Shown here one piece after another: positions 7,338 through 15,049 of a stretch of 64,000 nt of DNA. Source of the stretch: Massilia sp. YIM B02763 (GTDB lineage Bacteria > Pseudomonadota > Gammaproteobacteria > Burkholderiales > Burkholderiaceae_D). Under the pieces are notes generated by a model that did not search any database, was not told the origin of the DNA, and saw only the letters and a list, made by a program, of their open reading frames with translations. A program made the position numbers and the translations under genes. How positions within the stretch are numbered: the first letter of the stretch is position 1; every line of letters begins with the position of its first letter. Location of the stretch: assembly GCF_030412015.1 (NCBI RefSeq), contig NZ_JASNRD010000010.1:78859-142858 (forward strand), written 5' to 3'.

Positions 7338-9593
7338 ATGAAATTTCGTTTCCCCATCGTCATCATTGACGAGGATTTCCGTTCCGAGAACACGTCGGGT
7401 CTCGGCATTCGCGCGCTCGCCGCGGCAATGGAGAAGGAAGGCATGGAAGTCCTGGGCCTGACCAGCTACGGCGACCTGGCCCAGTTCGCCCAGCAGCAGT
7501 CGCGCGCCTCGGCCTTCGTGCTGTCGATCGACGATGAGGAATTCGGTGGCGGCACCCACGAGGAAGCCGAGGTCGCCCTGGCCGGCCTGCGCGCCTTCGT
7601 CCAGGAGATCCGCCACAAGAACTCGGACATCCCCATCTACATCTACGGCGAGACCCGCACCAGCCGCCACATCCCGAACGACATCCTGAAGGAGCTGCAC
7701 GGCTTCATCCACATGTTCGAGGACACGCCGGAATTCGTCGCGCGCCACATCATCCGCGAAGCCAAGGCCTACCTGGACTCGCTGGCGCCGCCGTTCTTCC
7801 GCGCGCTGGTGAACTACGCCAACGACGGCTCGTACTCCTGGCACTGCCCGGGCCACTCGGGCGGCGTGGCCTTCCTGAAGTCGCCGATCGGCCAGATGTT
7901 CCACCAGTTCTTCGGCGAGAACATGCTGCGCGCCGACGTCTGCAACGCCGTCGAGGAACTGGGCCAGCTGCTGGACCACACCGGCCCCGTCGCCAAGTCG
8001 GAGCGCAATGCCGCGCGCATCTACAACGCGGACCACTGCTACTTCGTCACCAACGGCACCTCGACCTCGAACAAGATGGTCTGGCACTCGACCGTGGCGC
8101 CGGGCGACATCGTCGTCGTCGACCGCAACTGCCACAAGTCGATCCTGCACTCGATCATCATGTGCGGCGCGATCCCCGTGTTCCTGATGCCGACCCGGAA
8201 CAACCTGGGCATCATCGGCCCGATCCCGCTGGAAGAGTTCTCGCCCGAGTCGATCCGCAGGAAGATCGAGGCGAACCCGTTCGCCCGCGACGCCAAGAAC
8301 AAGAAGCCGCGCATCCTGACCATCACGCAGTCGACCTACGACGGCGTCGTCTACAACGTCGAGACCCTGCGCGAGCTGCTGGACGGCGAGATCGACACGC
8401 TGCACTTCGACGAAGCCTGGCTGCCGCACGCGACCTTCCACGACTTCTACAAGAACATGCACGCCATCGGCCGCGACCGCCCGCGCGCCAAGCAGTCGAT
8501 GATCTTCTCGACCCAGTCGACGCACAAGCTGCTGGCGGGCCTGTCGCAGGCATCGCAGGTGCTGGTGCGCGAATCGGAAACCGTGCAGCTGGACCAGGAC
8601 GCGTTCAACGAAGCCTACCTGATGCACACCTCGACCTCGCCGCAGTACTCGATCATCGCCTCGTGCGACGTCGCCGCCGCGATGATGGAAGCGCCGGGCG
8701 GCACAGCCCTCGTCGAGGAGTCGATCTATGAAGCGCTGGACTTCCGCCGCGCCATGCAGAAGGTCGACGCCGAGTACGGCGACGACTGGTGGTTCAAGGT
8801 CTGGGGTCCGCAGGACTTCAGCGAGGAAGGCATCGGCACCCAGGCCGACTGGATGATCCACGCCGAGGACGACTGGCACGGCTTCGGCAAGCTGGCCGAA
8901 GGCTTTAACATGCTGGACCCGATCAAGGCGACCGTCGTCACCCCGGGCCTGTCGCTGGACGGCTCGTTCGGCGAGTCCGGCATCCCGGCCTCGATCGTGA
9001 CCAAGTACCTGGCCGAGCACGGCGTCATCATCGAGAAGTGCGGCCTGTATTCGTTCTTCATCATGTTCACCATCGGCATCACCAAGGGCCGCTGGAACAC
9101 GCTGGTCACGGCGCTGCAGCAGTTCAAGGACGACTACGACCGCAACCAGCCGATGTGGCGCATCATGCCGGAATTCACGGCCGCCAACCCGCGCTACGAG
9201 TCCTGGGGCCTGCGCGACCTGTGCCAGCAGATCCACGACTTCTACAAGTCGCGCGACGTGGCGCGCCTGACGACGGAGATGTACCTGTCGGACATGGTCC
9301 CGGCGATGAAGCCGTCGGACGCGTTCGCCAAGATGGCGCACCGCGAGATCGAGCGCGTGGCGATCGAGGAGCTGGAAGGCCGCATCACCGCCATCCTGCT
9401 GACCCCGTACCCGCCGGGCATCCCGCTGCTGATCCCGGGCGAGCGCTTCAACAAGACCATCGTCGACTACCTGCGCTTCGCGCGCGACTTCAACGAGCGC
9501 TTCCCGGGCTTCGAAACGGACGTGCACGGCCTGGTGAAACGCGAGGTCGACGGCAAGCGCGGCTACTTCGTGGATTGCGTGAAGCAGGACTGA
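7338..9593 (+). CDS. Orn/Lys/Arg decarboxylase, large PLP-dependent (fold type I) form
   Basis: 751 residues from ATG 7338 (GGAG at 7328-7331), the size of the E. coli inducible decarboxylases. Residues 1-130 are a response-regulator-like wing domain (VIIDEDF...GLEVLGL-type strands). The central PLP domain has CNAVEELGQLLDHTGP, YFVTNGTSTSNK, HFDEAWLPHA and the Schiff-base Lys397 in STQSTHKLLAGLSQ. The C-terminal domain ends after LTPYPPGIPLLIPGERF. It would release CO2 from arginine, lysine or ornithine, giving agmatine, cadaverine or putrescine for polyamine supply or acid resistance. Sequence alone does not fix the substrate; I lean to arginine or lysine. A strong bidirectional terminator follows. 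Confidence 0.93.
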   Translation: MKFRFPIVIIDEDFRSENTSGLGIRALAAAMEKEGMEVLGLTSYGDLAQFAQQQSRASAFVLSIDDEEFGGGTHEEAEVALAGLRAFVQEIRHKNSDIPIYIYGETRTSRHIPNDILKELHGFIHMFEDTPEFVARHIIREAKAYLDSLAPPFFRALVNYANDGSYSWHCPGHSGGVAFLKSPIGQMFHQFFGENMLRADVCNAVEELGQLLDHTGPVAKSERNAARIYNADHCYFVTNGTSTSNKMVWHSTVAPGDIVVVDRNCHKSILHSIIMCGAIPVFLMPTRNNLGIIGPIPLEEFSPESIRRKIEANPFARDAKNKKPRILTITQSTYDGVVYNVETLRELLDGEIDTLHFDEAWLPHATFHDFYKNMHAIGRDRPRAKQSMIFSTQSTHKLLAGLSQASQVLVRESETVQLDQDAFNEAYLMHTSTSPQYSIIASCDVAAAMMEAPGGTALVEESIYEALDFRRAMQKVDAEYGDDWWFKVWGPQDFSEEGIGTQADWMIHAEDDWHGFGKLAEGFNMLDPIKATVVTPGLSLDGSFGESGIPASIVTKYLAEHGVIIEKCGLYSFFIMFTIGITKGRWNTLVTALQQFKDDYDRNQPMWRIMPEFTAANPRYESWGLRDLCQQIHDFYKSRDVARLTTEMYLSDMVPAMKPSDAFAKMAHREIERVAIEELEGRITAILLTPYPPGIPLLIPGERFNKTIVDYLRFARDFNERFPGFETDVHGLVKREVDGKRGYFVDCVKQD

Positions 9594-9608
9594 GTCAGGC
9601 ACGACGCA

Positions 9609-9662
9609 GGCCCGGAGCAAACCGGGCCCGCGCATGAAAAAAGGGGCCGAGGCCCCTTTTTT
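9609..9662. terminator. Tandem hairpins; bidirectional rho-independent terminator
   Basis: A first hairpin, GGCCCGG-AGCAAA-CCGGGCC (9609-9628), is followed by the terminator proper: AAAAAA (9637-9642), GGGGCC-GA-GGCCCC (9643-9656), TTTTTT (9657-9662). A- and T-runs on both sides let it serve the decarboxylase gene and the convergent dcd gene. Confidence 0.92.
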
Positions 9663-9684
9663 ATTGTCCGCAACGGCCGGCCGC

Positions 9685-10251
9685 TCAGGTCTTGGGCAGC
9701 GTCACGCCGTGCTGGCCCTGGTACTTGCCGCCACGGTCCTTGTACGAGGTTTCGCAGACTTCGTCGCTTTCGAAGAACAGCACCTGGGCGCAACCTTCGC
9801 CCGCGTAGATCTTGGCCGGCAGCGGCGTCGTGTTCGAGAACTCCAGCGTCACATAGCCCTCCCACTCCGGTTCGAACGGGGTGACGTTGACGATGATGCC
9901 GCAGCGCGCATAGGTCGACTTGCCCAGGCAGACCGTCAGCACGTTGCGCGGGATGCGGAAGTACTCGATGGTGCGGGCCAGCGCGAAGGAATTCGGCGGG
10001 ATGATGCAGACGTCGCTCTTGATGTCGACGAAGGAGTTCGAATCGAAGTTCTTCGGGTCGACGATCGTGCTGTTGATGTTGGTGAAGACCTTGAATTCGT
10101 CGGCGCAGCGGATGTCGTAGCCGTACGAGGAGGTACCCCACGAAATGATCTTGCGGCCGTCGGCCTCGCGCACCTGGTTGGGCGAGAACGGTTCGATCAT
10201 GCCGTGCTGTTCCGCCATCCGGCGTATCCATTTGTCGCTCTTGATACTCAT
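9685..10251 (-). CDS. dcd: dCTP deaminase
   Basis: 188 residues, full length. It converts dCTP to dUTP in pyrimidine nucleotide synthesis, feeding dUMP for thymidylate synthase. Family motifs are [12 protein letters not shown] near residue 40, [20 protein letters not shown] containing the catalytic Glu, and the C-terminal [19 protein letters not shown] with [14 protein letters not shown] covering the active site. The second half of the thymidylate route (thyA) is broken 4 kb away, so an intact thyA or a thyX elsewhere is implied. It lies downstream of the hydrolase gene on the same strand and shares the terminator at 9643-9662. Confidence 0.97.
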   Translation of the reverse strand: MSIKSDKWIRRMAEQHGMIEPFSPNQVREADGRKIISWGTSSYGYDIRCADEFKVFTNINSTIVDPKNFDSNSFVDIKSDVCIIPPNSFALARTIEYFRIPRNVLTVCLGKSTYARCGIIVNVTPFEPEWEGYVTLEFSNTTPLPAKIYAGEGCAQVLFFESDEVCETSYKDRGGKYQGQHGVTLPKT

Positions 10252-10312
10252 CGCTGGGCTTCTCTTTAGTGAAGATGTAAATCCCGCGATTCTACGCTAT
10301 TCCCGCCCGTTT

Positions 10313-11146
10313 TTATATGGCAGCCGCCATGCGGCCGGCATGACGTTCCGGCGCCTGGGCCAGCAGGCGCGCGATCATTTCGTGCGTGAGCCGGGCCGTC
10401 AGTTGCGGCGACTCCATCGGATACAGGTGGGTGCCGGGAATCATGACAAGGTTGTCGCCGACGAGGCGCCGAGTCGCGTCCAGGCCGGCCCGGCGCAGCT
10501 CGAGCGAGTCGGTCCCGGCGACGAAGCCGATGGGCACGGGGAATGGCGCGCGCAGGATGCGGTCCATGTCGTGCGGGAGCGTGCTGTAGATCTCGGATTC
10601 CACCTCGCGCGAGAAGCGCAGCTGGACGCCGTCCGCGTGCGGCACGAGGCCGTGGTCGAGGTAGTCGTCGAGCGCGCCGGGCGCCCAGGCGCGGAACAGC
10701 GGCTTGGCATGGAAATGGTCGTAGGCCGCCTGGCGCGACGGCCACACATGGCGCCGGCGCAGGGCGATGCCGCCCGGCGACAGGCGCCGTCCCAGCCCCA
10801 GCGCCTTGGCCAGGCGCCACACGAGCGCGCGCCAGCCGCCGACGACCGGGGAATCCAGCATCACGACGCAGCGCGCCAGCGCCGGCCGGCGCGCCGCCGC
10901 GAGCATGGCCACCGCGCCGCCCAGCGAATGGCCGACGACGATGGGCGGCTCGGGATAGGCCGCGAGCTGCGCGCTCAGTTCCTCGACCAGGCCCTCCCAG
11001 TTGTCGTCGACGGGATAGCGCGGATCGTGGCCCAGCATGTCCGTCGTGCGCACGTCGTAGTCGTCGCGCAGCGCGTCGAGCAGCCGGCCGTAGGCGCCGG
11101 ACGGATAACTGTTCCCATGGACGAAATGCAGCAGCGGTCGGGTCAT
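10313..11146 (-). CDS. Alpha/beta hydrolase
   Basis: 277 residues from ATG 11146 (MTRPLLHFVHGNSYPSG); a farther upstream start at 11203 is possible but adds an atypical leader. It has the alpha/beta-hydrolase oxyanion motif HFVHGN, the nucleophile elbow VVGHSLGGAV (Ser in GHSLG), and near the C-terminus a His in IPGTHLYPMESP. No signal peptide, so cytoplasmic. The substrate is unknown; similar proteins are annotated as esterases or general hydrolases. About 60 bp separate it from dcd, so the two may share a transcript. Confidence 0.85.
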   Translation of the reverse strand: MTRPLLHFVHGNSYPSGAYGRLLDALRDDYDVRTTDMLGHDPRYPVDDNWEGLVEELSAQLAAYPEPPIVVGHSLGGAVAMLAAARRPALARCVVMLDSPVVGGWRALVWRLAKALGLGRRLSPGGIALRRRHVWPSRQAAYDHFHAKPLFRAWAPGALDDYLDHGLVPHADGVQLRFSREVESEIYSTLPHDMDRILRAPFPVPIGFVAGTDSLELRRAGLDATRRLVGDNLVMIPGTHLYPMESPQLTARLTHEMIARLLAQAPERHAGRMAAAI

Positions 11147-11221
11147 CGCGGGGGCACGTGAAAGAGCACGTAAAAACACGGGCACCCATTGTAATGCTGT
11201 CATCGCGCCCCTGTGGCCTTA

Positions 11222-12136
11222 TTAGAGGGAAACACCTACGGTCAACGTGACCGTATAGCCCTCCGTGACGGAACCCGCCACCGTTCCCATCTGCAGCGTG
11301 ACACCGTCGTTGAACACATTGTCCGTCGCATAGCTGATGCTCGACAGGTTGCGCGCGCTGGACGCGTAGGCGCTCGTCGCATACACGGTGTTCAGCACGT
11401 CCATGGGGAAGGTGAACTGCGAGGTCTTGATCTTGTTGGCGGCGCTGGTGGCCGCCGACAGGCTGCGGTAGACCTCGAAGTGCACGTGCGGCATGCGTCC
11501 CGCATAGCAGCCGGGGAAGATCGTGGTGAAGGTCACGACGCCGTCCGCATCCGCCTCCTGCACGCCGCGCAGGTAGTTCTCGTTCGTCAGGCCGCTCGCG
11601 TACATCGAGTAGTTGCCGTCGCGGTCGCAGTGCCACAGGTACAGCGCTGAACCCGGGATCGTCGCGCAGCTCGCGCCCACGTTCACCAGCTGCAGCTTGA
11701 TGGTGAGCGGGATGCCCGCCGCGGTGGCGCTGCCCGTGGCCACGCTGGTGCGGATGTCGCTGCGCACGATGCCGGACAGCGCCAGCGCATTGGCCACGCC
11801 GGTGGCATTGCGGTTGCTGCCGTCGCCCGGATACGGACCGGCCGTCTCCTCGGGGATGACGGCGCAGCCGGCGCCCGTAGTGCCGGTGCTGCCCGTGCTG
11901 CCCGTGCTGCCGGTGGTCGTGGAACCCGTGCCCGTCGAGGCGGTGCCGGACGTGCTCGCGCTGCCGTCCGCACTGTCCGAGCCGCCGCCGCACCCGGCCA
12001 GCGGGAGGCCCGCGGCGCCGAGGCCGGCGAACAGCCAGCGCAGCGACGTACGGCGGTCGGCGGCCGTCGTCAACAGGCGTTCGAGGTCGGCCTGCAGGCC
12101 GTGGTCATGGTCGTCGATGTGGCGCATGTCGTCCAT
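11222..12136 (-). CDS. Tat-exported lipoprotein with intradiol-dioxygenase fold
   Basis: 304 residues. The leader DRRTSLRWLFAGLGAAGLPLAGC carries a twin-arginine motif (RRTSLRW) and a lipobox ending in Cys, so a Tat-exported, lipidated protein is likely. Residues about 50-90 are a low-complexity Gly/Ser/Thr linker (GSTTTGSTGSTGSTGTTG). The rest matches intradiol ring-cleavage dioxygenases: SALYLWHCDRDGNYSMY, VTFTTIFPGCYAGRMPHVHFEVY, where the HVH pair and flanking Tyr are the Fe(III) ligands. No catabolic genes are nearby; instead it lies 6 bp after a CpxP/Spy-like gene controlled by a CpxR box. An envelope-stress role rather than protocatechuate breakdown is inferred. The natural substrate is unknown. 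Confidence 0.85.
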   Translation of the reverse strand: MDDMRHIDDHDHGLQADLERLLTTAADRRTSLRWLFAGLGAAGLPLAGCGGGSDSADGSASTSGTASTGTGSTTTGSTGSTGSTGTTGAGCAVIPEETAGPYPGDGSNRNATGVANALALSGIVRSDIRTSVATGSATAAGIPLTIKLQLVNVGASCATIPGSALYLWHCDRDGNYSMYASGLTNENYLRGVQEADADGVVTFTTIFPGCYAGRMPHVHFEVYRSLSAATSAANKIKTSQFTFPMDVLNTVYATSAYASSARNLSSISYATDNVFNDGVTLQMGTVAGSVTEGYTVTLTVGVSL

Positions 12137-12142
12137 GTCTCC

Positions 12143-12700
12143 TTATTCGCCGCCGCGCTGGCTCGCCGGGTCGCCGCGTTCGGGACCGCCGGCGCGACCG
12201 GGGCCGTGCTGGCGGCGCTTGCGCCATTCGGTGCGCTGCTCCGGCGTCAGCACGGCCAGCAGCTGGGCGTCGGTGCGCACGCGCAGCAGCTCGGCGGCGG
12301 CGATGGCCTGGCCGAGGTCGCGCGACAGCGCGGCCGCCCTGGCATCGTCGAACCGTTCGGCGCGGCCCAGCTCGCGCAGGCCGTCCTCGGCCTTGCGGAT
12401 CGCCTTCTCGTGCTCGCGGCGCTGCGGCGCCTGGGCGTGCATGATGTTGAACACCTTGTCCTGCTGGGCTTCCGTCAGCGCCAGGTCGTGGAAGCGCCAG
12501 AACGGCATGCCCGGACCGGGGCCATGGCCGCGGCGACCGGGACCGGGACCGGGAACATGCGCGCCGGGGCCGCCCGGCGGCGCATCGGGGATGACGGCGT
12601 CGTCGTCCGGCGCGGCTGCCGATGCGGCGGCACCGGCGAACGAAGTAATGAGCGAGGTGGCGAGCAGCGCGACGGCCACCGGTCGGCGAATGGATTTCAT
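12143..12700 (-). CDS. CpxP/Spy-like periplasmic stress protein
   Basis: 185 residues from ATG 12700 (AGGA eight bases upstream). It has a signal peptide ending near AAASAAA, then a Pro/Gly-rich tract (GPGAHVPGPGPGRRGHGPG, residues about 43-64), then an all-helical charged domain with LTEAQQDKVFNIMHAQAPQRRE and LLAVLTPEQRTEWRKRR. The LTxxQ and LTPEQR repeats are the signature of the Spy/CpxP/heavy-metal-resistance family of periplasmic chaperones that bind misfolded protein or quench the Cpx sensor. Divergent from cpxRA with a CpxR box between, as in E. coli cpxP. First gene of a two-gene unit with the dioxygenase. Confidence 0.87.
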   Translation of the reverse strand: MKSIRRPVAVALLATSLITSFAGAAASAAAPDDDAVIPDAPPGGPGAHVPGPGPGRRGHGPGPGMPFWRFHDLALTEAQQDKVFNIMHAQAPQRREHEKAIRKAEDGLRELGRAERFDDARAAALSRDLGQAIAAAELLRVRTDAQLLAVLTPEQRTEWRKRRQHGPGRAGGPERGDPASQRGGE

Positions 12701-12749
12701 GGCGAGCATCCTGTGTGGTTCGGAGGACCCCATTGTCAGTTGTCGCCAT

Positions 12750-12785
12750 GTAAAGAGGAGTTAGTCCCTTGTAAAACGAGGTAAA
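12750..12785 (+). promoter_or_regulatory. CpxR box between cpxP-like gene and cpxRA
   Basis: GTAAA (12771-12775), five bases, GTAAA (12781-12785): an exact match to the GTAAA-N5-GTAAA consensus for CpxR. A third GTAAA half-site lies at 12750-12754. Position between the divergent genes predicts autoregulation of cpxRA and stress induction of the cpxP-like/dioxygenase unit. Confidence 0.85.
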
Positions 12786-12836
12786 GGCGAGCGGCCCGCC
12801 CTGCCCGCATGCACGGCGCTTTGCTAAGATGCGAGC

Positions 12837-13523
<687 letters not shown>

Positions 13524-13525
13524 CG

Positions 13526-15049
13526 ATGGGCCGGCTGTTCTGGAAGTTCTTCCTGTCGATCCTGCTGGCCCAGGTGGCGGCCACGATCGGCATCGGCGGC
13601 ACCATCTGGCTGCGCGACCAGGCGCGCCAGCGCAGCGGCGAGCCGACGCTGGACGCCAGCCCGCCGGCCACCATCATGCTCGATGCCGCCCGCGCCACGC
13701 TCAAGCACGCGGGCGTGGACGGCCTGCGCGAACTGGCGGCGACGAGCCGCCGCATGCGCCTGTACGTCCTGGACGAACAGGGCCGCGAACTGCTGGGCCG
13801 GCCCGTGCCGGCGCGGCTGCGCGAGGAAGTCGAGCGGAGCCTGACGGGCGATGGCCCCACCTGGGCCGTGACCCGCCTGTCCGGTGCCGACGGCCGCAGC
13901 TACCTCGCGTTCGCCTCGCGTGCCCCGCGTCCGCAAGGACCGGAGGGCATGCCGCGCGGCTTCGGCATCGAGGGAGCCCCCTTCGCGCCGGGCATGGACC
14001 AGCAGCCCCCCGGCCCCGGCATGCAACCCGGCCCCGGCGTGCCGCCAGGTCCGGGCATGGAACGGGGCGGCCCCCGCGGTCCCGGCGGCGCCTGGCTCGG
14101 CCTGCCGCCGGAATTCGGGCGCCACGTGGGCCGCTGGCTGCCGATCGTCGCCGCGACGCTGGCCAGCCTGCTGTTCGCCGCCCTGCTCGCCTGGTACTTC
14201 TCGCGTCCCATCCGCGCGCTGCGCAGCGCCTTCGAAGCGGCCGCCGCCGGCGACCTGGCGCCGAAGTTCGCCGCAAACCGCCCGCGCCTGATCGGCGACG
14301 AGCTGGCCGAACTGGGCCAGGACTTCGACCGCATGAGCGCACGCCTGCGCGCCCTGATGGACGGCCAGCGCCGCCTGCTGCACGACGTGTCGCACGAACT
14401 GCGCTCGCCGCTGGCGCGCCTGCAGGCCGCGATCGGCCTGGCCCACCAGCAGCCGGACCGCATCCAGCCGACCCTGGAACGCATCGAGCGCGAGAGCGTG
14501 CGCATGGACCGCCTGGTCGGCGAGCTGCTGACGCTGTCGCGCCTGGAAGCGTCGGCCCAGCTGCCCGCCGGCGAAGCGATCGACCTCGTCGAGATGGTCG
14601 ACCAGATCGCGGACGACGCACGGTTCGAGAGCGGCGCCCGCATCGACGTCGACGCGCCGACGCCCGTCACGCTGCACGGCGCCCCGGACCTGCTGTGGAG
14701 TGCCGTCGAGAACATCGTGCGCAACGCCGTCAAGCACGGCGCGGGCGGCCGCGTCGAGATCGGTGTCCACCCGGACGGCGCGCAGGTGCACATCGAGGTA
14801 CAGGACCAGGGCCCTGGTATCGCCGAGGAACACCTGGGCGACGTGTTCGAACCCTTCTTCCGCTCGAACCCGACCCGGAACAACGTCGACGGCCACGGCC
14901 TGGGCATGGCGATCGCCAAGCGCGTGGTCGAGACGCACGGCGGGCGGATTGCCGCCGCCAACCGCGAGGCGGGCGGGATGCGGGTGACGATCACGCTGCC
15001 GCTGGCCCAGCGCCAGCCCGAACGCCGCGCCGGGCAGCGCGCGGCCTAG
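13526..15049 (+). CDS. cpxA: Sensor histidine kinase, CpxA-like, with Pro/Gly/Met-rich sensor loop
   Basis: 507 residues from ATG 13526, 2 bp after the cpxR stop. It has an N-terminal membrane helix (KFFLSILLAQVAATIGIGGTIW), a periplasmic domain to about residue 205, a second helix (WLPIVAATLASLLFAALLAWYF), HAMP, a DHp domain with His290 in LLHDVSHELRSPLARL, and a HATPase domain (NIVRNAVKHG, DQGPGIAEEHL, GHGLGMAIAKRVVETHGG). The periplasmic domain contains an unusual low-complexity stretch, residues about 142-190, with repeated PGPGM-like units. A comparable tract occurs in the divergent CpxP-like protein. Its last bases overlap the comEC stop on the other strand by 3 bp. Confidence 0.92.
   Translation: MGRLFWKFFLSILLAQVAATIGIGGTIWLRDQARQRSGEPTLDASPPATIMLDAARATLKHAGVDGLRELAATSRRMRLYVLDEQGRELLGRPVPARLREEVERSLTGDGPTWAVTRLSGADGRSYLAFASRAPRPQGPEGMPRGFGIEGAPFAPGMDQQPPGPGMQPGPGVPPGPGMERGGPRGPGGAWLGLPPEFGRHVGRWLPIVAATLASLLFAALLAWYFSRPIRALRSAFEAAAAGDLAPKFAANRPRLIGDELAELGQDFDRMSARLRALMDGQRRLLHDVSHELRSPLARLQAAIGLAHQQPDRIQPTLERIERESVRMDRLVGELLTLSRLEASAQLPAGEAIDLVEMVDQIADDARFESGARIDVDAPTPVTLHGAPDLLWSAVENIVRNAVKHGAGGRVEIGVHPDGAQVHIEVQDQGPGIAEEHLGDVFEPFFRSNPTRNNVDGHGLGMAIAKRVVETHGGRIAAANREAGGMRVTITLPLAQRQPERRAGQRAA

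Noticed and set aside
11885..11925. Tandem GTGCTGCCC repeats as a CRISPR-like or regulatory array
   Set aside because: They encode the Gly/Ser/Thr linker of the dioxygenase lipoprotein and have no spacers.
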